From positions 18,298,501-18,362,500 of the forward strand of contig CM074865.1 of the NCBI GenBank assembly GCA_037501455.1: a DNA stretch of 64,000 nt. Direction: 5' to 3'. Positions 45,631 through 55,925 of this stretch are shown piece after piece. Within the stretch, counting starts at the first letter, position 1. Every line of letters begins with the position of its first letter. This stretch comes from Lantana camara. Taxonomy: Eukaryota; Streptophyta; Magnoliopsida; Lamiales; Verbenaceae. Both the position numbers and the translations under genes were made by a program. The notes below the pieces were generated by a model, which saw only the letters and a program-made list of their open reading frames with translations, did not search any database and had not been told where the DNA came from.

Positions 45631-48380
45631 TGTAGCACCCGGAACGCTAGGTAGCCACATCCCCTGCACTATAGTTCAATCCACATATGGAACGACTACC
45701 CATACATGAATCAAGCCTATAGCGAACGGGAGACAATAAAAAAAATGACCCTCTAGCTAGGCAGGACTAACCCTCAATTAAATACCAATATGCATAAAGA
45801 TAAAACACAAGCATGATAATTTACATTCACTTCATTAACATCAATCAAGTCCATGTCCATCACTTTTATTCATATACAATATCAATTATCCATAAACAAT
45901 TTACAATATATATAAGTACCATCACCGTTCATAAGTAATAAAAATGCATCAATGAATTACATGAGCTATAATGGACCCAAAAGGAAAGACTCAAATCCCG
46001 CCTAGCACAAACCCTACCAGACCTGAAAAGCGAGGTGTCAGTCTATGAAAGACTGAGTGAGGGGTTTAATAAATATAAGCGCACGTATCATGCAAGTTAC
46101 AATCTCGCGTAAGGTTTTATAAAAGGAAGCAATATAAGTTCAAGTAATAAAGAAGATCTCGCCCGAGATCACAACTATCCAATTAACAATTCAATCAATT
46201 CAATACAGTCAATCAGTGCCCCGGCGAGTGAGGGAAAATCTCCAACCTTTCTCCGACAGTGTACAATAATTCAATTATTAAGTGATTAGGCGATCAAGCA
46301 ATCATTTATAGTGCACACTTAGCAGTTTCAGTAACTCCTTTTCCCTCCGCGTGATGGTGGGATTGCAAGGCCCCACCACCCAATCAGTGTGAGCATAGGG
46401 TTCATGATTCTCTATGCCCGGAACTCCTTCCTCCACTAATCTCTTAGTGGATCCAGGGGTCATCCCAAAAGTTGCGAGGATAGTGCAAGAGTTACCCGTC
46501 AGCCCAAGCTTTGTAGGCTCAATACACTACCCTCGGGCCCACAGTGAACAGTATAATACGCCACAATACAGTTGATTCAGTTTAGTAACAGTAACAGTAA
46601 CAGTAATTCAGTACAATAGTAGTGATTCAGTTGTAAATCATTTTAGGTTTATGGAAAACTATAGATATATTTATACATTTTCGCCGAAGTCCACATAAGG
46701 GTTGTACGGGTTCTATATAACTAGAAATTAAACCTCACCTGGCAAGCTACGAAACAAGACAAGGACGTAAGATAGTGCTTATTCGATCAATGATCTCCGC
46801 CCCTGGAGCGAACTGGATAAGAAAGGAAACAATGTGTACTCGTGAGACGAGACTCAATATGAAACCAAATATGACCCACGACAATGCTCATGTAAATAAA
46901 TAAACTTCCAACACCCTAATATCCAAATAAATTAGCAATCAAGTAATATTTAAACATGTATGAGAACCAATTAATACCTAAAACATGAAACAAATCTCAA
47001 GGAGTCACGTATTCACATCATTCACTTATTTCAAGTTCAATTTGTATAGGGCATGGAGTCACACAATCATGTTTGAGAAATTAAGTACCAAGAAGTATCA
47101 CATAAGAGCATAATTACCAATTAATCAAGCATATAATTCATATAATTCACATACGGGAGCCAAGAGAGTGAAAGGAATGCAAGAAGAAAGGTTTTGGTGA
47201 AGTTGGGCAAAAACCACAATTTTCGGAAATGCACATGCTGTAGGAAAACTGGAATATCTTGAGTTTTAGAAGTTGGAATTCAGTTTTGTTTATTGGATAT
47301 GAAACTAGACAAGTATACCTATCTGATGATATATGGCTCGTTTTCTAGTTCAAAGTGAGGAGGAAATGGCGGAAGCTTGAAGTTAAGTGGCGACACCAAA
47401 AAGAATTAATTATATCTCACAATTTAGAAAAGATATTGAGGTGATTCTAATTAGAGAATGTTCTAGACTTCAATAGGTTTCCATCAGTTCTAAAATTAGG
47501 TCAATCGGACCTCGGATGAGGGTGTCGCGGCGGTGACAAAATTGTACTGTAAAGCAGTCGCGGCCACGAAAGAAATTGGCCAACTTCTCGACTTGTTGGT
47601 CGCGGCCGCGACCAAAAATGGTCACGAAATGGTCGCCCCCAATTCCAGCAGCAGCGAAAGACTTCGGGAAAATAGGGCAAGGTCCGAATTTTGGCTCTCA
47701 AGCCTTCCCACATCAAACCATGGCAAGAATCCAACCCAAAACTATCATATATCAAGTATATAGCTCATATATATATATATATCAATTAAGCAACATTTAA
47801 TCCATGGAAACATGTTTCAACTCATCAAGATTCAATCAACAAAACCCCCATATAATCTCATGATACCAACCTTCATATAATTCAAGATTTCGTGCAAGCT
47901 TCTAATTCTAATGATCATAAGCATGCTTTGAATCACAAATAACCGAGAAATCATTACATACTCATCAAACCCTACTCAACCTATGATTCATGAATCCATA
48001 CAAATTCATATTATACCTTGAAATGAAGAAAGAGAGGTTGATATGAGGAGATAATGGTGATGCTTCTACTTGTGCAATTTCCTTCTTGAATCTACTTGAA
48101 ATTTTTGGTGAAATTTTCCTTCCTCTCTTCTTGGTGTGAAGATCGGTATTTAGTGTGTGTGTGTGTGTATGGGAATTAGATGAATAAAAAGTGATGAATG
48201 AATGTAAGGAAGAGATGAATATGATATAATATATGGTCTTCCACTAAAATGCATGATTCATCACATGTTGCACTTAAGTCCCTCAAATATTAAAATGCAT
48301 GCAAATAAGTTTCATTTCATGGAAATTAATCAATTAAAGCCATTCATGTTAATGCAATTAGCCCATACATTTAAAATAAT
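45631..48380 (-). repeat. Element D 5' LTR (right copy), truncated
   Basis: 2750 bp aligned with the left copy. It stops within the match at AAATAAT (48374-48380), losing the last 190 bp or so of the LTR and the target duplication. It retains the 320 bp missing from the left copy and the GGTCGCGGCCGCGACC palindrome at 47598-47613. Since transcription of D would start in this LTR, the loss of its outer end probably removed upstream promoter sequence. Confidence 0.88.
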
Positions 48381-48409
48381 AGGACATATGATATAGCCCA
48401 TTTATGTTA

Positions 48410-49372
48410 ATGGCTTTAGAGGATGTGACTGAAGATAGTGGTTCAATGGAGGAAAGGGATGGAGTTGACATTGACTAGGTGGAGGGTATGGCCACGGAGA
48501 TAGAGGAGATGTCCTTAGGGGACGAATCTCGGGACCAAGGCGGTGCTGCTTCCATATCTTAGACTAAAGTAGGGAAGAAGAAGAAAAGCACAATGGAAAA
48601 GAAGACAGGGGCCCAAAAATACCTCAGGTACTACCATGAGTTCCGATCCCAAGTGACTGAGTCGAAGAGGAAGCAGGCGGAGCAGAGGTTGACTGGGTGG
48701 AGGGACCTGGACTTAAATTGTGACGCTATAGTTCCAAAGGAGCATGAACACATGGGATCCCCTCCTGAGGGCTGTATTGGCATTTCACTCTAGGCCATAG
48801 AGTATGGGTTTCGGCTTCCCCTCTCTCCCTTCTAGACCGCGGTATACAATCACCTACAGATCAGCCTGATCCAATTGCTTCCCAACGGTCAAGCTATAGT
48901 GACAACGTTTAGGCTGCTGATGAAATTGCTTGGGCAAGTAGAATGTGTGGAGCATTTCGCGGTGCTATTCGTCGCCTCGGTTGATGCGGTGGCTTACCCA
49001 AATAGGAGGGGGTTTGTAAAGCTTCAGGCACAATCTGACAACAAAATCTTCATTACCACCAAGAGCTCCCATAGGAAAGATTGGAAGCAGAAATACTTAT
49101 TTGTCTGATTCACTGATGGCTGGGAGGGTCTGGAGCATACTGCGTGGAATGATGTTGCAGAAGTCCGCTTGGATCGGGGTCCAGTATTTTGGCTTAACAC
49201 TCTCTTGGCTGCTTTAACGGCATGATTGGTATGCATGAATGGAATGAGGCAGGAAAAGAATGAACTTTGTAATGGAATGAACAAAGGAATGGAATGACTT
49301 TATTATCACATTACTATGATTGGTACGTCAAGTAATAAAGCTAGGAATGAAATAAAAATTTTGAACTTATTT

Positions 49373-49408
<36 letters not shown>

Positions 49409-50259
49409 TAAAGTATATAATTAAAAATATTTTTATATTAAATATATATTTTAAATTTTTTTGTTTTGAGTAACTATATATTTTCATATATATATATATA
49501 TATATAATTTTATATTGAACGTATTATATAAATGACATTTATTATATGTACTATATATATGTGAGTGTGAGAATGAGTTTGGGATATATATATATATACT
49601 ATTTCTCTATTCATGCATAGATTATGTACTAATTATTTATTGTATTTAATATATTTCTTAATATTTAAAAATAAATTTTAATATGAATATCAAAATTCGT
49701 TCTTTATAAAACATTTGAATTTATAAAAAATTTTAAATAAAATAATATTTTGAACATTTTTTTTAAATATATAATATATTTATATTTACATATATTTAAT
49801 ACAATTTATTAATTTTTCAATGTGATTAATAGTATTTAATTTTCATTTATGAAAATAATAAAATATAATATGTATTTAACAAATATGTGATGCCAATATA
49901 AAAATAATAATAAATTTTAGACATTAGGAATGGCCAATACCATGGGGGACCAAAGGAATGGGTAATCTCATGCTTATGGTAATGGGTATTACCGCGGGAA
50001 TGAGCATTCCTAATCATGTTTTGGTACCAATCATGGGTTTAGGAATGGACGTGGTAATGCTCATTCCATTCCCACCCCATTCCATCATACCAATCATGTC
50101 GTAAGGGGTGTGCATCCATTGGACACAGGCGTTTTCACGAGCTCACATCTATTAGTGAACGCTGGGTTAACTCTGGGTACGGTGAGGCCCATGGACTTCA
50201 CCGTTGGTAACTACGTCGACAACTCCCTTAGGCCATGCATGTTCCCCCCTTTTCCTTGA
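48410..50259 (+). pseudogene. Antisense gene of element C, first coding part
   Basis: One plus-strand frame runs from ATG 48410 (MALEDVTEDSG) to TGA 50257, interrupted by a Tourist-like element (49218-50101). It continues in phase on both sides of it. The frame has five premature stops, four TAG and one TGA. A basic, Lys-rich N-terminal part leads to YGFRLPLSP, LQISLIQLLPNGQ and FWLNTLLAAL. This pattern matches my memory of the plant 'putative gypsy type transposon' family (PF04195), found as extra frames in Tat-lineage elements. Function is unknown. It is antisense to gag-pol. The family call rests on motifs only. Confidence 0.6.
49218..50101. mobile_element. Tourist-like (PIF/Harbinger-type) non-autonomous element
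   Basis: 884 bp with terminal inverted repeats: CGGCATGATTGGTATG at the left and, on the other strand, CGACATGATTGGTATG at the right. They are flanked by the 3-bp duplication TAA (49215-49217 and 50102-50104). Both ends continue with GGAATG-rich sequence, and the middle is very AT-rich with TA and TAA microsatellites. There is no transposase. TAA duplication and size fit PIF/Harbinger MITEs. Confidence 0.82.
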
Positions 50260-51333
50260 GTTATTATATTTTTGACCTTGCTTGACAGGGTCTTAGTGTA
50301 TCTTAGACTTGTAGCTCTAATATTCTTTTCTCCCTGGGCATTTTACAGAATCAATCATAGTTGCTGAGCGAGGGAAGGCTGCTGATCGACTCCTTAGGAA
50401 ACGCAAGACTGAGAAAACCAAAAAGGTCCAGCAGGGCGAGAAGGAGGGCCCCGTTCCCCCGAGAAAGAGGGCCTCACTGATGAACAAATTAAGACCAAAA
50501 TAGCCTCCGTGGAGAAAACGACAAGCTTGAAGTTAATCGACCCCCCACAAACCGACCAAGGGAGGTCCCTCCGATGCCCGTGAGGCCGCCTGGGCCCCAG
50601 TTGTTGAGGCTGTTAAGGCGAAAGCTTCCAAACCCTCAGTCGCAAAGAGAAAAACCGTGACCCTTGTGGGGTCGTAGGGCTCTGACTCTGAGGCCGGGGC
50701 TGGGTCGTTCCCCGCTGAAGTCCCTAAAGGACCCCGGACCTCCAAACGCAAGGCGCAGGGGGACTTGGATGGTGAGGTCCCCCTCAAAAGCTCCAAAGGG
50801 AGCCCCACTAAACATGAAGTACCCCAATGGTTAGAAACCGCCCATTTTCCAAGCAGGAAGCTCCCCCGGGTTCAAAATACTTAGAGGGGATTATGAAAGA
50901 ATCGCCAACGTCCCAACTTTCCATGGCCCCAAGTATCCCTTCAACATCCCTGACTTAAAGGACGATAGGTCGAAAAGAAGGATTGTCACAGGTACATCGA
51001 CCGGGATGCGTTGGCAGCCATTTTACACTCCCTATAAACTAGCTCCGACCATCAGGAGCTCGCGAAAGAAGATGATGCCACCCTTTCCTACAATAAAGTT
51101 TCCCTCTTATGCTCGGTGAGGATTCAATACCCCCATCCTTCTCTTTTCTTTGCAATTTTCCTTAGTTCCTGACATATGTTATTATTATTATTTTTTAGCT
51201 ACTCGTCTAGGAGTATCACTCGCAGGCACATCTGGATTTAGTGTAGCAAGCACGCCGCAAGTTGCTATCAGAGAGGGCCAAGGTATTGGAGGCCAAGAGC
51301 TGGTAGGACAAAGCGGCCAAGCTCAAGAAAGAG
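50260..51333 (+). pseudogene. Antisense gene of element C, middle part with introns
   Basis: The plus strand shows exon-like, charged coding stretches separated by T-rich introns. An acceptor TTTTACAG precedes 50349. A clear intron runs from GTGAG at 51116 to TTTTTTAG ending 51198. The coding part between (about 50349-51115) reads Lys/Pro-rich segments, but frames change several times, so it is damaged. Introns in this gene, absent from gag-pol, mean it was built to be transcribed from the opposite strand. Confidence 0.45.
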
Positions 51334-52344
51334 ATGGAGGATATGAAGACTCTCTATATGGGCAATGTGGATAAGCTCAGTCAGCAGGTCGAGAATTCGA
51401 CCCGGGAGAAGTTGGTGCTTGAGACGAAGTTGGTCAGCCTTCGGGCTGAGGAGGAAAGGTTGAAAATTGGGTTGGCCACAACCCAGAGCTTGCTCGAAGT
51501 GTCTGATCAAGAGAAGGATAAGGTGTATAAGAAGGGAGAGCAGGACGGGTGGCACAAGGGATATGTTGACGGACAAAGGAATAGGGCGGAGATAGCTTTC
51601 TGGACCCTTGACAAGATGATGCCACAGATCAAGGATAGTGCAATGCTTGAATTCCTCCAGTCGGATGCTTCCGACACCATTTTCGGCTCTCTGGGTGCAT
51701 CTAACATTCAACTGGGCTTCATGAGGTATCTGTCTCAAGTCAATCTCCATCATCCCTTTCCCCGCGAGTTGCTCGAAGATAAAGCAAAGCTGAGTGCATC
51801 CATTCCCGTCGCCCCTAAGTCACTTTCGGAGTACTTCATGGCTTGTTGGAATGGGCCTAGCGAGGAGGAGGACGAGGAAGAGAGGGAGGACGAAGAGGAG
51901 CCCGACTGGAGCAAAAATCCCTTCGGTTGGACAGTGGAATGGGCTGAGGCGAAGTTCTTCAAAAGGCCGGAGTCAGAGTGTGACCTCCCAGAGCCAGTGG
52001 ATCTCGAGAAAGCCAAGGAGACACTGCTTCTGGTCTTCACCCCGTCAAGTAGCGGGTCAAAACCTCCCCATATTCAAGATGGCGAAGCTAGCACACCTCC
52101 CTTGGTCATTCCTCCGCTAGCTGCTCTCCTCTCAGCTTCTGCTTCCACCGAAGGGAATGATAATGCTGCCGCCATTAACTCAACCCAAAAGAATCCCAAT
52201 CCGGTGCCTGAGGTCACTCCAGCGAACTCGACCGAAGAAAATCCTTCTGTTGGCACCGAAAAACCCTTCTGTTCAAAACTCTTGAGTCTAGGATTGTTTG
52301 TAAATACTGTAACTAGCTCCTGCAATTTTTCTCTTTGTTTGTAA
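51334..52344 (+). CDS. Antisense gene of element C, C-terminal coding part
   Basis: An open frame of 336 codons on the plus strand, continuing from the exon after the intron at 51198. Residues 1-70 form a coiled-coil-like region (MEDMKTLYMGNVDKLSQQVE and a Glu/Lys/Leu-rich stretch). A conserved-looking block follows (GYVDGQRNRAEIAFWTLDKM), then a very acidic stretch near residue 175 (EEEDEEEREDEEEPDW) and a Ser/Pro/Asn-rich tail to the stop at 52342. This order suits the C-terminal half of proteins in the gypsy-type transposon family. It has no resemblance to gag, pol or env. The role is unknown. Confidence 0.55.
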   Translation: MEDMKTLYMGNVDKLSQQVENSTREKLVLETKLVSLRAEEERLKIGLATTQSLLEVSDQEKDKVYKKGEQDGWHKGYVDGQRNRAEIAFWTLDKMMPQIKDSAMLEFLQSDASDTIFGSLGASNIQLGFMRYLSQVNLHHPFPRELLEDKAKLSASIPVAPKSLSEYFMACWNGPSEEEDEEEREDEEEPDWSKNPFGWTVEWAEAKFFKRPESECDLPEPVDLEKAKETLLLVFTPSSSGSKPPHIQDGEASTPPLVIPPLAALLSASASTEGNDNAAAINSTQKNPNPVPEVTPANSTEENPSVGTEKPFCSKLLSLGLFVNTVTSSCNFSLCL

Positions 52345-52780
52345 CTTGCTGGGGCTTTACCCTAGTTTTAAATGGAACAACCCTTTTGTCAGAATTGTAT
52401 GTGCTTCTTGAATTTTTTAGTTTACATCCTTTGATTAGTTGTCGTACTTTTTATTTTGTGTTTACTAATGCTCGACTCAAGTCACAATGCAAGCTTTAAC
52501 GGAATTAGCACAAGGTCTGGCTCTAGGTGGGTTTTAACCCATCCGTCAAGCAGACTTGTAATCCCTCAGAGTTAGCCCATGGTTTTAATAAGGCTTCCTG
52601 GGGAAGCTACACCCTTCTTCCAAAGCATTGATAGGATATCAAATGCGGACTTTAAAATAACTTCAGAAGGCTCAATAATTGAAACAAGTAAAAGACATTC
52701 AGGTTGACTGAAAATTGCTTTTATTGATGTGAGTGACCCAAGTACAGAAAGCACTTACAACCAAATATGACTTTAAACAT
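52345..52780. other. Spacer between the antisense gene and integrase of C
   Basis: About 430 bp where the plus-strand gene and the minus-strand pol converge. It is T-rich after 52380, suitable for a 3' end of the plus-strand transcript. I see no gene. Confidence 0.5.
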
Positions 52781-53890
52781 AAAACTTCTTCAGGTTATGA
52801 GTGTTCCAAGATCTTGGTATGGGATTTTTGTCCATGTCTTCAAGGTGCTAGGCTTTGTTTCGACCTATTTCTGCGATGCGATATGGACCCTCCCAATTAG
52901 GTTGCAATTTGCCTACATGCTTGGTTACTTCGACTTTTTTGAAGACCAAGTCACCTATTTGAAAGTTATGGGGTCGAATTCCTTCGACCTATTTCTGCGA
53001 TGAGATAGGGACCCTCTCAGTTAGGTTGGAGTTTGCCTACATGCTTGGTTACTTCGACTTTTTTGAGGACCAAGTCGCCTATCTGAAAGTTACGGGGTCG
53101 AACGCCTTTGTTGTAGCTCCGAGCCACAGTGGCTCGATATTGTTGTATTAGTTGAAAACCCTTCTATCGGAGTTCTTAAATTGTATGGAGCTAGTACGCT
53201 CGGTCTTCCGCATTCCTAGCAAGCTAATAGTTGGATACTCTGGTAGTTTGATGGAGTAGCTCTGCTGGGATCATGGCCTCCAACCCATAAACCATCGAGA
53301 ATGGTGTTAGCCCTGTCGCGGTTCTTGGGGCGGTTCGGTAGGTCCAAAGGACTCCATCAAGTTAATCGACCCAAGCTCCCTTCTTTGCCTCCAGCCTGGT
53401 TTTTAAGTTTTGGATGATGATGCGGTTAATGACTTCGACTTAGTCGTTTGCTTGAGGATGGCCAACCGATGCGAAGCACTGACTGATACACATGTCAGAG
53501 CAGTATGACCTGGCGCTGACACTTCGGAATTGTGTTCCGTTGTCGCAAATCAGGACCCTTGGGACCCCGAACCTACAGATGATACTCTGCCAAAGAAAAT
53601 TCTGGATGACTTTGTCTGTGATTTTTGCAGCTGGCTGGGCTTCGACCCATTTGGAGAACTATTCGACCGCGATTATCAAGTATTGCCTCTGACCGGTTGT
53701 AAGTGGAAGCGGCCCCACTATATCAATTCCCCGTTGGTCGAAAGGCCAGCAAATATCAATAGGGACCATCTCTGTGAGGTGCTAGTGCACAATGTTGGCA
53801 TGTTTTTGACAGTTTACGCATTTACGGGCGTATTCCCTAGCATCTTCATTAAGGGTGGACCAATAAAACCCGCTTCTCGAAACCTTCTTT
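52781..53890 (-). pseudogene. Integrase remnant of element C
   Basis: On the minus strand, the core start GIDIVGPLP and FSKWVEA are readable near 53650-53730 with a TAG between them. Further on, the C-terminal GDLVFKKVEVTKHVGKLQPN and WEGPYRI appear near 52870-52970. The C-terminal module is present twice because of a 124-bp tandem duplication (52859-52982 and 52983-53106). Frame breaks occur throughout and no frame is longer than about 80 codons. It is convincing as a Tat-type integrase but not functional. Confidence 0.78.
52859..53106. repeat. 124-bp tandem duplication in the C integrase
   Basis: TTCGACCTATTTCTGCGATG starts at 52859 and again at 52983. The two copies stay alike to 52982 and 53106 but differ at many positions, so the duplication is not recent. 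It repeats the codons of the GPY-type C-terminal module. Confidence 0.88.
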
Positions 53891-53891
53891 A

Positions 53892-54590
53892 CTAAGGATC
53901 GACTGCCCGCATGATTCCCGCATTGCCCGCTGTGAATTTCATCAAGAACATCCTGGGCCTCGGATTGGCGGAGACATCTCTTCGTCGGCCCTCGTATAAC
54001 CTCTCTTCCGAGTCAAGAGAGTAACTTGCCACCTTATATCTGAGGCCTCTTGTTGCATTCCTATTGGCTGGTAAGACCCCATCTTTGAGAAACAGTATGA
54101 TTTCATCGAGCCAGCAAGGTTCAACTGGGTCGATCGAGCATACTATTTCTTCTTCTCCATCAATCACTTGGCCTTTGCTTGAAAGGTAAGTGATGTTCTG
54201 ATCCTTAGAGCCTCTCATCCCATTTACGAACTTGGACAGTGCATCCGCTCGTGTATTCTCCTCTCGAGGCACCTGTTGTAGCTTAAATTCTTTGAATCCG
54301 GTCATCAAAAATTTGACTTAGGCAAGGTACTTGGTCATTGAGTCTTCTCGCGCCTCATAGGACCCTTCAACCTAACTCGATACTAGTTGTGAGTCCGTGA
54401 TTACTGAGATTCTCTCAATCCCATGATCCTTAACGATTTTGAGGCCTACGATAAGCGCCTCGTACTCTGTGTCATTGTTAGTAGCCAAAAAATCTAGAGA
54501 GATGGCGAAATCAAGCTCTTGACCCTCTGTACTTATCAAGGATATCCCCACGCCCCCTCCTTGAGAGGTTGAGAAGCCATCGACTGACAT
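53892..54590 (-). pseudogene. Second (archaeal-type) RNase H of element C
   Basis: Two minus-strand frames. 54372-54590 has VDGFSTSQGGGVGISL, ATNNDTEYEALIVGL and VITDSQLV, the D-E-D pattern of the extra RNase H of Tat-lineage elements. 53892-54308 has the following segment (QQVPREENTRADALSKF) and the linker to integrase. A stop and a frame break (54309-54371) lie between the parts. An additional RNase H after the usual one is a defining trait of this lineage. Confidence 0.85.
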
Positions 54591-54977
54591 GGTCTACCGC
54601 ACCGAGCGTTAGGTCTACTTGCTTGGGTCGTCTTTCTCAATGAGGAAGTCTGCAAGGATCTGGTCTTGGTACGCAGCCCAAGGCTGGTAGCTGATGTCAA
54701 ACTGGCTCAATTCTATTGCCCATTTTACTATTCACCTAGCAGCATCAGGCTTCTCCAGAACTTGGCGCAAACCTTGGTCTGTGAGAACCACAATCAAATG
54801 GGACTGGAAATAGGGCCTTAGTTTTCTTGAAGTGTGCACGAGTGCTAAGGCGAACTTCTCAATCTCCAAGTAACGCGTCTCTGCGCCATGTAATATCTTG
54901 CTCACATAGTACACTGGCATGTGCTTCCTTTCGCGCAAGGCAACAACACTGAGCTGACTGCCCAGATACACGTACAT
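54591..54977 (-). pseudogene. First RNase H of element C
   Basis: An open minus-strand stretch (54732-54977) reads the usual gypsy RNase H middle: YLGSQLSVVALRERKHMPVY and YYVSKILHGAETRYLEIEKF, LALVHTSRKLRPYFQSH and VLTDQGLRQVL. The N-terminal catalytic part, where a YLAVS segment would be expected, has lost its frame against RT (54978-54991). The connection to the second RNase H (54591-54731) contains stops. Confidence 0.8.
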
Positions 54978-54991
54978 GGTTTCTCCTGCAA

Positions 54992-55525
54992 TTAAGCTAA
55001 CAAGGGAGGGGAGGCAAGATATTCTTTGAGCCTTTCAAAGGCCTCGTCACACTCCTCGGTCCATTCAGATTTCTTGATATTGGAAAGAATTTTAAAGAAC
55101 GGAAGGTTTTTCTCAGAAGAGCGAGACATGAACCTGTTTAGGGAGATGATTCTACCCACCAGACGCTGGACGTCTCTAATCGTGTGGGGCCTGTTGATGC
55201 TTTTGAGCGCTAGGATCTTCTCAGGGTTGGCTTCAATCCCCCTCTGAATGATAATGTAGCCCAGGAACTTTCCTCCCTCCATGACAAATGAGCACTTATT
55301 TGGGTTCAACTTCATCTTGTATTTGCGTAGTAAGTCGAAAGTTCGACCCAGATCCTCTAGGTGCATCTCCGCCTTCTCGCTTTTGACGATCATATTGTCA
55401 ATGTACACCTCCATTGTTTTTCCAATTTTTCCTTCAAAAACCTTGTTCACTAGCCTCTGATAGGTGGCCCCGGCATTCTTCAATCCGAATGGCATGACCT
55501 CGAAACAATATATACCTTTGACCAC
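54992..55525 (-). pseudogene. Reverse transcriptase C-half of element C, active site mutated
   Basis: 177 open codons: CFEVMPFGLKNAGATYQRLV, then the catalytic stretch VYIDNMIVKS, then KCSFVMEGGKFLGYI, VGRIISLNRF and EECDEAFERLKEYL. The normal motif is YVDD. Here the second Asp is Asn (codon AAT at 55394-55396), a single-base change that should abolish polymerisation. The frame is otherwise long, so it decayed slowly after that or was moved by other copies. Confidence 0.88.
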
Positions 55526-55925
55526 AATAAATGCGTCTTCTTCTTGTCCTCTTGTGCCATTAATATCTAGTAGTAGCCTTGGAAGGCGTCCATCTTGCTT
55601 AAGAGCTCACAACCGGCGGTTGAATCAACTAGTTGGTCAATCCGCGGCAGAGGGTAAGGATCCTTGGGGCACGCCTTGTTCAGCTTCGTGAAGTCATTAC
55701 ACATCCGCCACTTCCCTCCAATTTTGGCCACCAGGACTACGTTGCACAGCCAATCAACATACTTGGCTGGTGTGATATACCCGGCATCTAGGAGTTTGTT
55801 GACTTCTTGCTCGATTATTTCGTCACGCTCTTCGCTCTGTGTCCTCAACCTCTTCTTGATAGGCCGGAAACTTGGGTCGACATTTAAGTTATGTTCAATG
55901 ACTTTTGGGTCAACCCCCACCGGAT
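55526..55925 (-). pseudogene. Reverse transcriptase N-half of element C
   Basis: 123 codons starting inside the conserved IEHNLNVDPSFRPIKKRLR region, with NKLLDAGYI, NVVLVAKIGGKWRMCNDFTK, LNKACPKDPYPLPRIDQLVD and SKMDAFQGYY. All are normal for Tat RT except NDFT, where VDFT is usual. A stop and a frame change separate it from the next part. The upstream end is an abrupt join to copia sequence near 55925, so protease and most of gag are gone. Confidence 0.87.

Larger units (their letters stand above)
39566..48380 (-). mobile_element. Element D: non-coding gypsy-like element
   Basis: LTRs 39566-42163 and 45631-48380 share TGTARCACCC at their start. The left one ends GGACGTTACA, and the right one is cut short by about 190 bp. 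The primer site is the initiator-Met type and a polypurine tract follows the left LTR. The 3.4-kb interior has no gag or pol. LTR ends and primer site resemble those of element A, so D was probably moved by proteins of a Tekay-like partner. GCCAG (39561-39565) is the left target copy; the right one was lost with the LTR end. It sits in the leader of the antisense gene of C. Confidence 0.85.
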
